This document shows positions 45,860-54,544 of a stretch of DNA of 64,000 bases, one piece after another (position 1 is the stretch's first letter; the number at the start of each line of letters is the position of its first letter). The translations under genes and the position numbers were made by a program. The DNA comes from Haliscomenobacter sp. (lineage in GTDB: Bacteria; Bacteroidota; Bacteroidia; Chitinophagales; Saprospiraceae), in assembly GCA_016713275.1 (NCBI GenBank), contig JADJPL010000028.1:310001-374000 (forward strand). Direction: 5' to 3'. The notes under the pieces were generated by a model. That model was not told where the DNA came from and did no database searches. It saw only the letters and a program-made list of their open reading frames with translations.

Positions 45860-46669
45860 ATGATGCAACGTTACTTCGTCGAATTGGCTTACAATGGCGC
45901 CGGGTACAACGGATGGCAGATTCAACCCGGGGAAACCACCGTCCAACAGGTCCTCGAAGACGCGTTTTCGACTATTTTAGGGCAAGAGGTGGAGTTGTCC
46001 GGTTGCGGCCGGACCGACACCGGCGTGCATGCCAGCCAATATTTCGCCCATTTCAATAGCGCCAAAGAGTTCCCGGAGGGGTTTTTGCGCCGCGTAAACA
46101 AATACCTCCCCAGGGATATCTCTGTGGCCCGGATTTTTCCGGTACACTGGGACGCCCACGCGCGCTTCGACGCCTATTACCGAAGTTACGCCTATTTCCT
46201 GTCGTTCAAAAAAGACCCTTTTCATCTGGACACCTGCTTTTATTACCCGTATCTGGCGACGCCGGACCCGGAACGCATGCAGGCGGCGGCAGCGTTGATT
46301 CGGAACTACCAGGCGTTTTTCCCGTTCTGCAAATCGGGGCACAATGCCAAAACCATGCTGTCCACCTTGTACCGGAGCGAATGGGAGTTTTTTCCGGAAG
46401 AACAAACTGCGGTTTTTCATATCGCCGCCAACCGGTTTCTCCGGGGAATGGTCCGCCTGATCGTGGGAATGTGCCTGGAAGTAGGCGCTGGGAGAATGAC
46501 CCTCGAAGAAGTGAAGACGGCCATGGACCGGCAGGAACGCTTGCCCAAAAGCCTCAGCGTTCCGCCCCAGGGCCTTTTTTTAACGGGGGTTCGATATCCG
46601 TTCCTCGATGAGACCGGGAACTACCACAACCCTTCCCGGGGATTTGATTTTTCTGAAATTAAAAAGTGA
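45860..46669 (+). CDS. truA: tRNA pseudouridine synthase A
   Basis: Makes pseudouridine at tRNA positions 38-40. Starting at 45860 (M-M-Q-R-Y-F) gives FVELAYNGAGYNGWQIQPGETTVQ, the family lead; an upstream ATG at 45848 adds only VPPM. The catalytic aspartate is Asp53 in GCGRTDTGVHA. Later motifs are YRSYAYFLSF, NFRAF-equivalent YQAFFPFCKSG, and RFLRGMVRLIVGM. Length about 269 residues. It lies 47 bp after clpX on the same strand. Confidence 0.95.
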   Translation: MMQRYFVELAYNGAGYNGWQIQPGETTVQQVLEDAFSTILGQEVELSGCGRTDTGVHASQYFAHFNSAKEFPEGFLRRVNKYLPRDISVARIFPVHWDAHARFDAYYRSYAYFLSFKKDPFHLDTCFYYPYLATPDPERMQAAAALIRNYQAFFPFCKSGHNAKTMLSTLYRSEWEFFPEEQTAVFHIAANRFLRGMVRLIVGMCLEVGAGRMTLEEVKTAMDRQERLPKSLSVPPQGLFLTGVRYPFLDETGNYHNPSRGFDFSEIKK

Positions 46670-46830
46670 AAATTCGGGCATATTTCCGAAAAACAAAGCA
46701 TATTTGAATATCTGCAATTTGGACGGCGCGTTATTGCGCCTACCCCAAGAGCAGTCAGAACAGATTTTTTTTGATAGTCCCAAATGGAGGGAGCAGCGCA
46801 CCGCCGAAGGTGCAGAAAAGTAGTGTAGAA

Positions 46831-47088
46831 ATGACCAAAGATTCAAAAGGAAATAATCACGCCAGGCCAATGGAACAACGGCAATTTAAGACCACCATCA
46901 ATTGTGGCAATTGCATTCGTACGGTAACCGCTTTTTTGAACGACGTTCCTGGCATTGCCCACTGGGAAGTAGATACCAAAAACCCGGAGAAAGTCCTCAC
47001 CGTCGAAGGCGAACAACTGGACATCACCGCCATCATCGTAGCAGTAGAGGAAGCGGGTTTTGATATCGTTCCGATCGGGCAGGACTAG
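46831..47088 (+). CDS. Small heavy-metal-associated (HMA) domain protein
   Basis: An 85-residue protein. The ferredoxin-like HMA fold runs from about residue 15: FKTTINCGNCIRTVTAFLNDVPG with the metal-binding C-G-N-C, then WEVDTKNPEKVLTVEG and an IIVAVEEAGFDIVPI end. It is probably a copper chaperone or a sensor; no ATPase or other copper gene is next to it. The start is uncertain: an internal ATG at 46870 would give a 72-residue protein with only the fold. It converges with glyA. Confidence 0.75.
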   Translation: MTKDSKGNNHARPMEQRQFKTTINCGNCIRTVTAFLNDVPGIAHWEVDTKNPEKVLTVEGEQLDITAIIVAVEEAGFDIVPIGQD

Positions 47089-47103
47089 TTCGGTTCTTGC
47101 CGG

Positions 47104-48393
47104 TTAGGCGCTCGCCTGTACGCCCGGATATAGCGGGTAATTTTCCATAAACGCATTGACCCGGGAATGGATATCGCTCAACAGAGCGGCTTCGCCAGGC
47201 GTAGTCAGCGCTTCGTCGATCCACTCAACGACCTGCAGGATTTCTTTTTCCGAAAACCCCCTGGTCGTCACTGCGGCTGTTCCGATCCGGATGCCCGAAG
47301 TGACCATGGGCGACTGATCGTCGAAAGGAACCATGTTTTTGTTGACGGTAATTCCCGCCTGGCCCAGCGCTTCCTCCGCTACTTTTCCGGTAAGCCCTTT
47401 CGACCGCAGGTCGATCAGCATCAGATGGTTGTCGGTGCCTCCTGAAATGACTTTATACCCTTTATCCATAAAAGCCTGGGCCATAGCCTGCGCGTTGCGG
47501 ATGACCTGCCGGGCATAGGTTTTGAACTCCGGTTGGAGCGCTTCGTGAAAAGCGACCGCTTTAGCCGCGATCACGTGCTCCAACGGTCCGCCCTGCATGC
47601 CGGGAAAAACCGCGCTGTTGAGGATTTGCGACATTTTGATGGGCAGCCCGTTCTTTTGCACTTTGCCGAAGGGGTTGTCGAAATTTTTACCCATCAGGAT
47701 GATGCCTCCCCGGGGCCCGCGAAGCGTCTTGTGGGTTGTCGAAGTGACGATATGGCAATATTCCATTGGGTCGTTGAGCAAGCCGGCGGCGATGAGCCCA
47801 GCCGGATGGGCGATGTCAGCCAGCAGAAGGGCGCCGGTCTGGTCGGCAATCTCCCGGAATCGTTTGTAGTCCCAATCCCGGGCATACGCCGAAGCGCCGC
47901 AAATGATCAGCTTGGGACGCACCGCTTTGGCCTTGGCCTCCACTTTGTCCATGTCAATAACTCCCGTGGGTTCTTCTACGCCGTAAAAGTTCGCCTGGAA
48001 CACTTTGCCCGAAAAATTGACGGGCGAACCATGGGAAAGATGGCCCCCATGCGCCAGATCGAAACCCAGGATAGCGTCCCCGGGGTTTAAAACGGCAAGA
48101 AATACGGCCGCGTTGGCCTGGGCGCCGGAATGGGGCTGCACATTGGCAAATTCGGCGCCAAAGAGCGTCTTTAAGCGGTCAATCGCCAACTGCTCAATTT
48201 CGTCTACCACCTCGCACCCGCCGTAATAGCGTTTCCCCGGATACCCCTCTGCGTATTTATTCGTCAGGCAGCTGCCCATGGCGTCCAGTACCGCCTGGCT
48301 GGTGAAATTTTCAGAGGCGATCAGCTCCACCCCCTGGCGTTGCCGCTCCAACTCCCGCTGAATCAGCCCGAAGAGTAATTTGTCCGTAGTCAT
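47104..48393 (-). CDS. glyA: Serine hydroxymethyltransferase
   Basis: A PLP enzyme converting serine and tetrahydrofolate to glycine and methylene-tetrahydrofolate, 429 residues. The Schiff-base lysine is Lys222 in VTSTTHKTLRGPRGG. ELIASENFTS, YAEGYPGKRYYGGC, NVQPHSGAQAN and LADIAHPAGL are intact. A TACCTTTG promoter element lies 75 bp upstream on its strand. It is transcribed alone, divergent from the polyprenyl synthase across a repeat-rich spacer. Confidence 0.97.
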   Translation of the reverse strand: MTTDKLLFGLIQRELERQRQGVELIASENFTSQAVLDAMGSCLTNKYAEGYPGKRYYGGCEVVDEIEQLAIDRLKTLFGAEFANVQPHSGAQANAAVFLAVLNPGDAILGFDLAHGGHLSHGSPVNFSGKVFQANFYGVEEPTGVIDMDKVEAKAKAVRPKLIICGASAYARDWDYKRFREIADQTGALLLADIAHPAGLIAAGLLNDPMEYCHIVTSTTHKTLRGPRGGIILMGKNFDNPFGKVQKNGLPIKMSQILNSAVFPGMQGGPLEHVIAAKAVAFHEALQPEFKTYARQVIRNAQAMAQAFMDKGYKVISGGTDNHLMLIDLRSKGLTGKVAEEALGQAGITVNKNMVPFDDQSPMVTSGIRIGTAAVTTRGFSEKEILQVVEWIDEALTTPGEAALLSDIHSRVNAFMENYPLYPGVQASA

Positions 48394-48467
48394 ATGGTGT
48401 TCCTTGCGTTTTAAACTATTTGCCGGAAACCCGGGTTACCAGATTGTCCTTTGTCCTAACTTGCGCA

Positions 48468-48475
48468 CAAAGGTA
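48468..48475 (-). promoter_or_regulatory. Probable -7 promoter element of glyA
   Basis: TACCTTTG on the minus strand matches TAnnTTTG. A clear -33 TTG is not seen at 20 bp. The start codon is 75 bp downstream. Confidence 0.45.
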
Positions 48476-48488
48476 CATTTTTGTACGT

Positions 48489-48870
48489 TCAGGAAGAAAT
48501 TTGGGAGTAGGGATTAGGGGGAGGGAGCAGGGATTTAGGGAGCAGGGAGCAGGGATTTAGGAAGCAGGGAGCAGGGAGCAGGGAGCGCTTTCTTATCGTC
48601 GTTCGCCGAAATCTTGAGATTTCGTTCGGAATGATCAGTAAGCCTCCAGACGCTACGGTCTGGGCTTTCAGGCTGAGCAGCGCATGGTTTGAGGCGGAGT
48701 CTCGAAAAGAGCGGGTGAAGCAGCGCCTTGACCCGGTTTTTTTTGAACAGTCTCCAACCACTAACCACCAACTACCAACTACCAACTACCAACCACTAAC
48801 CACCAACCACTAACCACTAACCACATGCTCCCTAAATCCCTGCTCCCTAAATCCCTAATCCCTCAAATAA
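48489..48870. repeat. Composite heptamer-array region with inverted ends
   Basis: Left part (48489-48590): GGGAGCA, GGGATTTA and GGGATTA words with many GGG runs. Right part (48824-48870): their complements (TGCTCCCTAAATCCCTGCTC). In between lies a CCAACCACTAA/CCAACTA array (48752-48822) and a unique palindrome-rich stretch (48591-48750, CGAAATCTTGAGATTTCG). Together they form a ~380-bp inverted structure in the 538-bp glyA/polyprenyl-synthase spacer. No gene is seen. Confidence 0.8.
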
Positions 48871-48873
48871 TCG

Positions 48874-48881
48874 TAGTTTTG
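48874..48881 (+). promoter_or_regulatory. Probable -7 promoter element of the polyprenyl synthase gene
   Basis: TAGTTTTG fits TAnnTTTG and lies 51 bp before the start codon, right after the end of the repeat array. The array occupies the place of the -33 element. Confidence 0.45.
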
Positions 48882-48931
48882 GCAGGAAGGAAATCTCTTC
48901 GCTGCCGGAGGCAAAAAGAGCATAACAGACC

Positions 48932-49906
48932 ATGAAGATTTCGATTGATTCCATTAAGAGGCCAATTGATCCCGAGTTAGAGCAATTTGAGGCCCATTTT
49001 CGTCAGGCGATGCGCAGCCCGGTGCCCCTGCTGGATAAAATCACCTATTATATCGTTCGGCGCAAAGGCAAGCAAATGCGGCCGATGTTTGTGTTTTTAT
49101 GCGCCAAGATCAGTGGGGGGGTGACCGAAGCAACGTTCTCTGCGGCGTCGTTGGTGGAGTTGCTGCATACGGCGACCCTGGTCCACGACGATGTGGTGGA
49201 CGATTCGTTTGAGCGCAGAGGGTTCTTTTCGATTAACGCCCTTTGGAAAAACAAAATCGCTGTCCTGGTTGGGGACTATTTGTTCTCCCAGGGGATGCTT
49301 TTGGCGTTAAAAAATAAGGAGTACCGCCTGCTGGAGATCGTCTCCGACGCCGTAAAGGCGATGAGCGAAGGGGAGTTGCTTCAGATCGAGAAAGCGCGCC
49401 GGCTCGACATCGAGGAGGATGTTTATTTCGAGATCATCCGCCAGAAGACCGCCTCGCTGATTGCTTCGGCTTGCAGCGCCGGCGCGGCGTCGGCTACCAA
49501 AGACGAAACCGTCATTGAGAAGGTGCGTTTATTCGGGGAAAAGATCGGGATCGCCTTTCAGATCCGGGATGACCTGTTCGACCTGGGTTACGACGATGTG
49601 GGAAAACCTTTGGGAATCGACATCAAAGAGAAGAAACTCACCTTGCCGGTCATTTATGCCTTGAGGCAAGCCAGCCGCAGCGACCGCAACCGAATGATCA
49701 ACAACATCCGCAGGCGCCACGATAATCCGGAGAAAGTAAAGGAAGTAATCCAGTTTGTCCGCGCCAGCGGAGGTATCGAATACGCGCAGGAGAAAATGCT
49801 GGCCTACCGCAAAGAAGCCCTGGACCTGCTCTATTCCTTTCCGGACTCTCCTTCCCGCCAATCCCTGGAAGATCTGATCTACTATGCTACCGATCGGAAG
49901 AAGTAA
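48932..49906 (+). CDS. Polyprenyl diphosphate synthase (octaprenyl/heptaprenyl type)
   Basis: A trans-isoprenyl synthase, 324 residues, likely making the menaquinone side chain. The first aspartate-rich motif is LVHDDVVDD (Asp86, 87, 90) and the second is IRDDLFDLGYDD. KGKQMRPMFVFLCAKISGG binds the homoallylic substrate. The chain length cannot be read with certainty; small residues (Ala/Thr) before the first DDxxD fit a long product. The gene stands alone after the repeat region. Confidence 0.93.
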   Translation: MKISIDSIKRPIDPELEQFEAHFRQAMRSPVPLLDKITYYIVRRKGKQMRPMFVFLCAKISGGVTEATFSAASLVELLHTATLVHDDVVDDSFERRGFFSINALWKNKIAVLVGDYLFSQGMLLALKNKEYRLLEIVSDAVKAMSEGELLQIEKARRLDIEEDVYFEIIRQKTASLIASACSAGAASATKDETVIEKVRLFGEKIGIAFQIRDDLFDLGYDDVGKPLGIDIKEKKLTLPVIYALRQASRSDRNRMINNIRRRHDNPEKVKEVIQFVRASGGIEYAQEKMLAYRKEALDLLYSFPDSPSRQSLEDLIYYATDRKK

Positions 49907-49914
49907 AGCCTGTT

Positions 49915-50535
49915 TCAGGAAAAAGCGCCTCCTGCATTGCCTGGAGGAGACTTGGGGGGGCCGGAAGGCGGAAGGTCGAGTGGTTCCACCAGCACGGTGT
50001 GATCGTCAATGACGTCCACAACGCGTATGTGGACCCCGGCAGGAAGCTCTCCGCCGCAGGACGTCACCGCTTCCCAGTCGTGGGGCGTAGCCCGGAGGCT
50101 AAGATGTACCCTTCCTTTACCTATTTGATTGGGCGGGATGTTTTGCAAAACCTCTCCGGTGCTTTTAAGCAGGTATTCGGGGTCGTACCCTTTTTTTTGC
50201 CGCTCCTTGCGCCGGAGATACGACAGAAACCGGGGAAAAAAAGCGGCTACGACAGAAGCCGGGACTGCATAGAACAGAATATACTCGGGGTGCTTGACCC
50301 ACAAACTGGAAAGAATGCTGGTCCAGCCCAGGAAGGTGAAAAAGATAAGTACCGCCAAAGGGTCTCCAAACGCGCGCTGTTTGGCGCTGTATAAGTGCCG
50401 GTCTTGATTGATGCCAAACCAATTGAGGAGGAACAAAAGGAATAACAGCAGCGATGCCACAATAGCCATGAGCCAGAGCAACTGAACGATCCAGCTATTC
50501 AGTACGACTGCTTCGATGAAGAATAATTTGGGCAT
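49915..50535 (-). CDS. NfeD-like membrane protein
   Basis: A 206-residue inner-membrane protein. An N-terminal region with three hydrophobic segments (IVQLLWLMAIVASLLLFLLFLL, PLAVLIFFTFLGWTSILSSL, YILFYAVPASVVAAFF) is followed by an OB-fold-like C-terminal domain (STGEVLQNIPPNQIGKGRVHLSLR, GVHIRVVDVIDDHTVLVEPL), as in NfeD proteins, although the four-helix topology is shortened. NfeD proteins often work with flotillins, but no flotillin gene is beside it. It converges with the polyprenyl synthase. Confidence 0.72.
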   Translation of the reverse strand: MPKLFFIEAVVLNSWIVQLLWLMAIVASLLLFLLFLLNWFGINQDRHLYSAKQRAFGDPLAVLIFFTFLGWTSILSSLWVKHPEYILFYAVPASVVAAFFPRFLSYLRRKERQKKGYDPEYLLKSTGEVLQNIPPNQIGKGRVHLSLRATPHDWEAVTSCGGELPAGVHIRVVDVIDDHTVLVEPLDLPPSGPPKSPPGNAGGAFS

Positions 50536-50700
50536 GCCTGGTTAACTCATTTGCCTGAAGGTCCTTTTCTCTGCAAAAGTAATATCCTAAAGCCTAACCC
50601 GGCAATCGGATCGACCAACGCCCCTGGCCTATCGCCCAAAAGCGAAATCCCGGGGGGCTTTCTGGCCCAAATATTCTCTTTCGTCTTACAAAAACCTTTG

Positions 50701-50708
50701 TACTTTTG
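50701..50708 (+). promoter_or_regulatory. Probable -7 element upstream of prs
   Basis: TACTTTTG matches TAnnTTTG. It is 200 bp before prs; the chimeric repeat element lies between. The remainder of the 50536-50908 gap holds no gene. Confidence 0.35.
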
Positions 50709-50793
50709 CGTTGCCTGGAAAAAGCGTGTTCTCCCGCAGGAATTACCCAGAAGCACTTGTCGCTTAGGTGTCGGCAACTCCTTGCAAAACCAA

Positions 50794-50873
50794 AGACTTG
50801 TTGCGCCGGGTCCGCGTGGTGGGAAAATAAAATTTCGCGCCGGTAGCAAAGACTGGCCTTTTGAGACAGCCCC
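50794..50873. mobile_element. Chimeric element: family 1 left end joined to family 2 right end
   Basis: The first ~34 bp (AGACTTGTTGCGCCGGGTCC and on) match the left end of family 1. The last ~45 bp, ending CTTTTGAGACAGCCCC, match the right end of family 2 at 44404-44448. The interior and the partner ends are missing. It looks like a deletion or recombination product of neighbouring insertions, just upstream of prs. Confidence 0.75.
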
Positions 50874-50908
50874 AATAAATCTAATCTTTAAAACCACTTA
50901 GACGTCAT

Positions 50909-51842
50909 ATGGTGGACGTAAAGCTATTAAGCGGTACCAAATCGGCTTATCTCGCCGAACGAATTGCCGACTATTACGGCGACAAATTGGGCAATGTGAC
51001 CGTCCGGCGGTTTAGCGACGGCGAAATGCAGCCCATTATCAATGAGTCGGTCCGCGGCGCCTATATTTTTCTTATCCAGTCTACATTCCCTCCCGCCGAA
51101 AACCTGATGGAGCTGTTGCTCCTGATCGATGCCGCCAAAAGGGCTTCCGCCGGTTATATCACCGCCGTGATCCCCTACTTCGGCTATGCCCGCCAGGACC
51201 GGAAAGACAAGCCCAGGGTACCCATCTCGGCCAAACTCATCGCCAACCTGCTGGAAGCAGCCGGCGCCGACCGGGTGATGACCATGGATTTGCACGCCGA
51301 TCAGATCCAGGGCTTCTTCGATATCCCGGTCGACCACCTGAAGAGCGAACCGATTTATTTTGCACATCTGGAAAAGCAGGACCTGACCAACGTGATCTTT
51401 GCATCGCCCGACGTGGGGGGCGTCAAACGGGCCCGGGCCTATGCCAAGCATTTTGACAAACCGCTGGTAATCTGCGATAAACACCGGGAAAAACCGAACG
51501 AAGTAGCCGAAATGACCGTCATCGGCGACGTGGATGGCGCAGATGTCATTCTGGTCGACGACTTGGTCGACACCGCCGGCACCCTTTGCCGCGCCGCAGA
51601 GATCATTATTCAGAAAGGCGCCAAAAAGCGTGCGCGCACTCTGTACCCACCCGATTCTCTCCGGGAAAGCGTACGAGAACGTCCAAAATTCCCTGTTGGA
51701 GGAACTGATCGTCTGCGACACCATTCCTCTGGCACAGCAATCCCCTAAAATAAAGGTGCTGTCTACCGGCAAGCTCTTTGCCCGAGCGATCCGGAACACG
51801 CACGAACATCGATCCATCGCCGCTTTGTTCGACAAAGAATAG
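50909..51842 (+). CDS. prs: Ribose-phosphate pyrophosphokinase (one apparent frameshift)
   Basis: Makes PRPP from ribose 5-phosphate and ATP. The chain shows the family lead (VKLLSGTKSAYLAERIADYYG, RFSDGEMQPII), ATP loop (PYFGYARQDRKDKPRVPISAKL), MDLHADQIQGFFDIPVDHL, and the PRPP-binding VILVDDLVDTAGTLC. The frame is lost in an A5 run (51623-51627); removing one A gives KSVRALCTHPILSGKAYENV and continues to the natural end. The full length of ~310 residues is normal. It is an essential gene, so an extra base in the consensus is more likely than real damage. Confidence 0.95.
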
Positions 51843-51903
51843 GCTTATTGGGAAATTTTAGCTAAATAATTGAAAAATAATAGCGGAGATTTAGACAAAT
51901 GTC

Positions 51904-51911
51904 TATCTTTG
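51904..51911 (+). promoter_or_regulatory. Probable -7 promoter element of rplY
   Basis: TATCTTTG fits TAnnTTTG and lies 56 bp before the start codon. Confidence 0.45.
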
Positions 51912-51966
51912 CGTGCCCAATTTAAGGGTATCAGATCACAGTTTTTGACGCAGAATATTTTTTGCC

Positions 51967-52563
51967 ATGAATTTAATTCCTTTTAACGGCGAACGCAGAA
52001 CCGACTTGGGTAAAAAATCCAGTACCATGTTGCGCCGCGACGGCAAGATTCCTTGCGTCCTTTATGGAGCAAAGGAGGTAGTTCATTTTTACACTACGCC
52101 GAACGAAGTCAAGAATATCATTTACACGCCCGACTTTAAAGTAGCGGAGCTCAACGTAGATGGTTCCAAATACAGATGCATCGTCAAGGATTTCCAGCTC
52201 CATCCGCTGTCCAATGAACTGGTGCACATTGATTTCCTCAACCTGGTAGATGGCCATTCGATCAAAGTAGAGGTTCCTATCCGGTTCAGGGGGATTTCTC
52301 CTGGCGTAAAACTAGGGGGCAAGCTGATTCAAAGCGTGCGCCGGGTGAAAATCAAAACGCTTCCGGAAGACCTCGTTGAGGAAGTGATCGTGGATATTTC
52401 AACCCTCGACCTGGGCCAGTCCCTGCGCGTAAGAGATATTGAGACGCCAAAAGGAACGGAGATTATGAATGCTCCCGGTATTCCGGTCGTTCTCATCGAA
52501 ATCCCGCGCGCCTTGCGTTCTGCTACTGCAGCCGCGGAGAAGGATACGAAGAAGAAGAAATAA
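51967..52563 (+). CDS. rplY: 50S ribosomal protein L25 (Ctc type)
   Basis: A 5S-rRNA-binding ribosomal protein, 198 residues, long TL5/CTC form. The N-terminal L25 domain (RRDGKIPCVLYGAKEVVHFYT, then YRCIVKDFQLHPLSNELVHIDFL) is followed by the C-terminal beta domain (VPIRFRGISPGVKLGGKLIQ, LPEDLVEEVIVDISTLDLGQSLRVRDI) and a lysine-rich tail. It is followed by a strong terminator, so it probably forms its own unit after prs. Confidence 0.96.
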   Translation: MNLIPFNGERRTDLGKKSSTMLRRDGKIPCVLYGAKEVVHFYTTPNEVKNIIYTPDFKVAELNVDGSKYRCIVKDFQLHPLSNELVHIDFLNLVDGHSIKVEVPIRFRGISPGVKLGGKLIQSVRRVKIKTLPEDLVEEVIVDISTLDLGQSLRVRDIETPKGTEIMNAPGIPVVLIEIPRALRSATAAAEKDTKKKK

Positions 52564-52605
52564 AGCGGCCTCGGCTTTCCGATTGCCAGGCGGCGCCAAA
52601 ACTTG

Positions 52606-52653
52606 CCGGCCCACCAGGAACTTTGCTTTTCCTGCTGGGCCGGTTTTGTTTTT
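52606..52653 (+). terminator. Intrinsic terminator after rplY
   Basis: CCGGCCCACCAGGAA and TTCCTGCTGGGCCGG form a 15-bp stem with one mismatch, loop CTTTGCTT, followed by TTTTGTTTTT. Confidence 0.9.
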
Positions 52654-52695
52654 CATTTTGCCGTCTTGATCGTATCTTTTCCCAAAAGTTGCCTT

Positions 52696-53475
52696 ATGGA
52701 GCCTTTGCGCGTTACGATGGTTCAAACGTCGCTTCACTGGGAAGACCGGGAAGCGAATTTGGAGCAATTTTCCGGATTGCTCCACGGGCTGGAAGGCCAA
52801 ACCGACCTGGTCGTGTTGCCGGAGATGTTCACTACCGGATTCAGTATGGCGCCGCAAAAATGGGCGGAGCGAATGGACGGCCCTGCGATGGAATGGCTTT
52901 CCGGCCAGGCACGCCGGCTGGGAGCGGTGGTGACCGGCAGTCTCGTCATGGAGGAAAACGGCGCCTTTTACAACCGCCTGATTTGGATGCGTCCGGACGG
53001 CGCGTTTGAAACTTACGACAAACGCCATCTGTTTAGCCTGGCCGGCGAGCATCTCCATTACCAGGGGGGAACGCGGCGCTTGGCTGCCGAATGGAAAGGC
53101 TGGCGCATTTGCCCCCTGATCTGCTACGACCTCCGGTTTCCGGTATGGAGCCGCAATGCAGCTTCCGATCCTTACGACGTGCTGATCTATGTAGCCAATT
53201 TCCCGGCGCGCCGGCGTGCTGCCTGGAAAAACCTGCTGGTGGCGAGGGCTATCGAAAACCAGGCCTATGTGGTTGGCGTCAACCGAATAGGGGCGGATGG
53301 AAATGGGCACGAGCACTCCGGCGACTCTTCCCTCATCGATTATGAAGGCAACCTCCTCTTCCGGATTAGCCATCAGAAGGGCGTTTTTACCGCCCCACTC
53401 GACCCCTTGGGGCTTCAGGATTTTCGAAAAAAATTCCCTTTTTTAGCCGATCAGGACAAATTTTCTTTGGAATAG
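52696..53475 (+). CDS. Carbon-nitrogen hydrolase (omega-amidase/YafV-like)
   Basis: A nitrilase-superfamily amidase, 259 residues from the ATG at 52696. The Glu-Lys-Cys triad is Glu43 (VVLPEMFTTGFS), Lys109 (ETYDKRHLFS) and Cys143 (LICYDLRFP). The motif GFSMAPQKWAE and length match the omega-amidase branch, which removes toxic alpha-ketoglutaramate; substrate identity remains inference. The upstream open frame without a start near the family beginning includes the rplY terminator, so it was rejected. Confidence 0.93.
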   Translation: MEPLRVTMVQTSLHWEDREANLEQFSGLLHGLEGQTDLVVLPEMFTTGFSMAPQKWAERMDGPAMEWLSGQARRLGAVVTGSLVMEENGAFYNRLIWMRPDGAFETYDKRHLFSLAGEHLHYQGGTRRLAAEWKGWRICPLICYDLRFPVWSRNAASDPYDVLIYVANFPARRRAAWKNLLVARAIENQAYVVGVNRIGADGNGHEHSGDSSLIDYEGNLLFRISHQKGVFTAPLDPLGLQDFRKKFPFLADQDKFSLE

Positions 53476-53528
53476 TTTCCTGGCTTGGCTGAATTGCCTA
53501 TTTTAGCGGTCAACCTACTGCTAACGGT

Positions 53529-54032
53529 ATGTCAATCAGGTCGTGCTTAAAACAACTCATCTGGCTTTTCATTGCCAGTATGTGGCTCTCCGGGTGTTCC
53601 ATCTTCTCCCCTGGCCATATTTCCGCGAAAATTGCTAAAGACCGCCAGGTTCGCGGAGAAATTGTCGAATATTCCAAAAAATATCTGGGCTTGCCCTACG
53701 TGTATGCCAGCAGAGACCCGGAAAGGGGCTTTGATTGTTCCGGGTTTACCCATTTTGTGATGAAAAATTTCGGCATCGCGCTGTCTCCCAGTTCCAGTGC
53801 CCAATCCGTCTCCGGTACGAAAGTGGCTTTATCGGAAGCGCAGCCCGGGGACCTCGTCTTTTTCCGCCACAGCAGCAAAGGCCGCGTGTTTCATGTCGCT
53901 TTGGTCGTTTCCAACGACCCCGACGGGGTGCGCGTGATCCATGCTACCTATCGCGGCATCATCATCGACAACATCAACCAACCCTCCTATTGGCGCAGAA
54001 AAATCCAGACGGCGCGCCGGATTCTCGCCTAG
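53529..54032 (+). CDS. NlpC/P60 (C40) peptidase lipoprotein
   Basis: A 167-residue cell-wall hydrolase. A lipoprotein signal ends with WLSGC (Cys23). The catalytic triad is Cys70 (GFDCSGFTHFV), His122 (VFHVALVV) and His138 (VIHATYRG). The core resembles Spr/MepS-type D,L-endopeptidases that cut peptidoglycan cross-links. It probably sits on the inner leaflet of the outer membrane. It is followed by a 551-bp spacer with the start of the sulfur module. Confidence 0.93.
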   Translation: MSIRSCLKQLIWLFIASMWLSGCSIFSPGHISAKIAKDRQVRGEIVEYSKKYLGLPYVYASRDPERGFDCSGFTHFVMKNFGIALSPSSSAQSVSGTKVALSEAQPGDLVFFRHSSKGRVFHVALVVSNDPDGVRVIHATYRGIIIDNINQPSYWRRKIQTARRILA

Positions 54033-54355
54033 CGAGAAAAAGTACCAAATTTTTGTTGGTTTTGTACATCGCAGGGATTTTGCGTCCTGTTTATGCGGTA
54101 TTTTTTTTCTTTAAAAAAAGGTAATCAAGGACTTAGCGTCTTGATTTGCCTGGCCATTCCCATCTTGCAGACAGGCCGGTCCGGGCCCATCTGACGGCGG
54201 AATTTTTATTTTATTTGCGCTATGTTGTAATTCAATTTAAGAATAAAATTCCGTTAATGAACAACAATCCTTTGTTTTTTTTGAAACGAAAAAATTAACC
54301 ACCTTTTCTATCGGTGGGAAAATGGTTCCGAATTTGGCATCCCTGTGCGGTTAAG

Positions 54356-54420
54356 TGATAAAAATCACATGTCGAATTGAGATCAATCACCAAAAAGGGG
54401 TTGGTGCGAAAGTAAATTTG
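54356..54420 (+). promoter_or_regulatory. FNR-type promoter of the rhodanese operon
   Basis: The box TGAT-AAAA-ATCA (54356-54367, within GTGATAAAAATCAC) has its centre exactly 58.5 bp from the last G of a perfect TAAATTTG (54413-54420). A weaker second box TGAG-ATCA-ATCA (54378-54389) lies 22 bp on, the same spacing as in the small-RNA promoter. No -33 TTG exists. Confidence 0.72.
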
Positions 54421-54481
54421 GACCATAAAACATGAAGAAAGTATCATTAGTTCATTGACGTATTCATGTTGCTAAGCTCCG

Positions 54482-54544
54482 GCCAGGGGCATAAACCGGA
54501 ATAGATTATACTAGCGCGCGATTGTTCCTCTTTATGCATCTGGC
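54482..54544 (+). promoter_or_regulatory. Structured 5' leader (possible attenuator)
   Basis: GCCAGGGGCATAAA (54482-54495) pairs with TTTATGCATCTGGC (54531-54544) in 12 of 14 positions around a 35-nt loop. GGGGCGGCCTCTTTTTT follows, so the structure resembles an intrinsic terminator in the leader 40 bp before the coding sequence. Confidence 0.4.

Noticed and set aside
54377..54386. TTGAGATCAA as an independent palindromic regulator site
   Set aside because: It overlaps the weaker second FNR-type box at the expected 22-bp spacing, and the 2-bp spacer fits no clear family.
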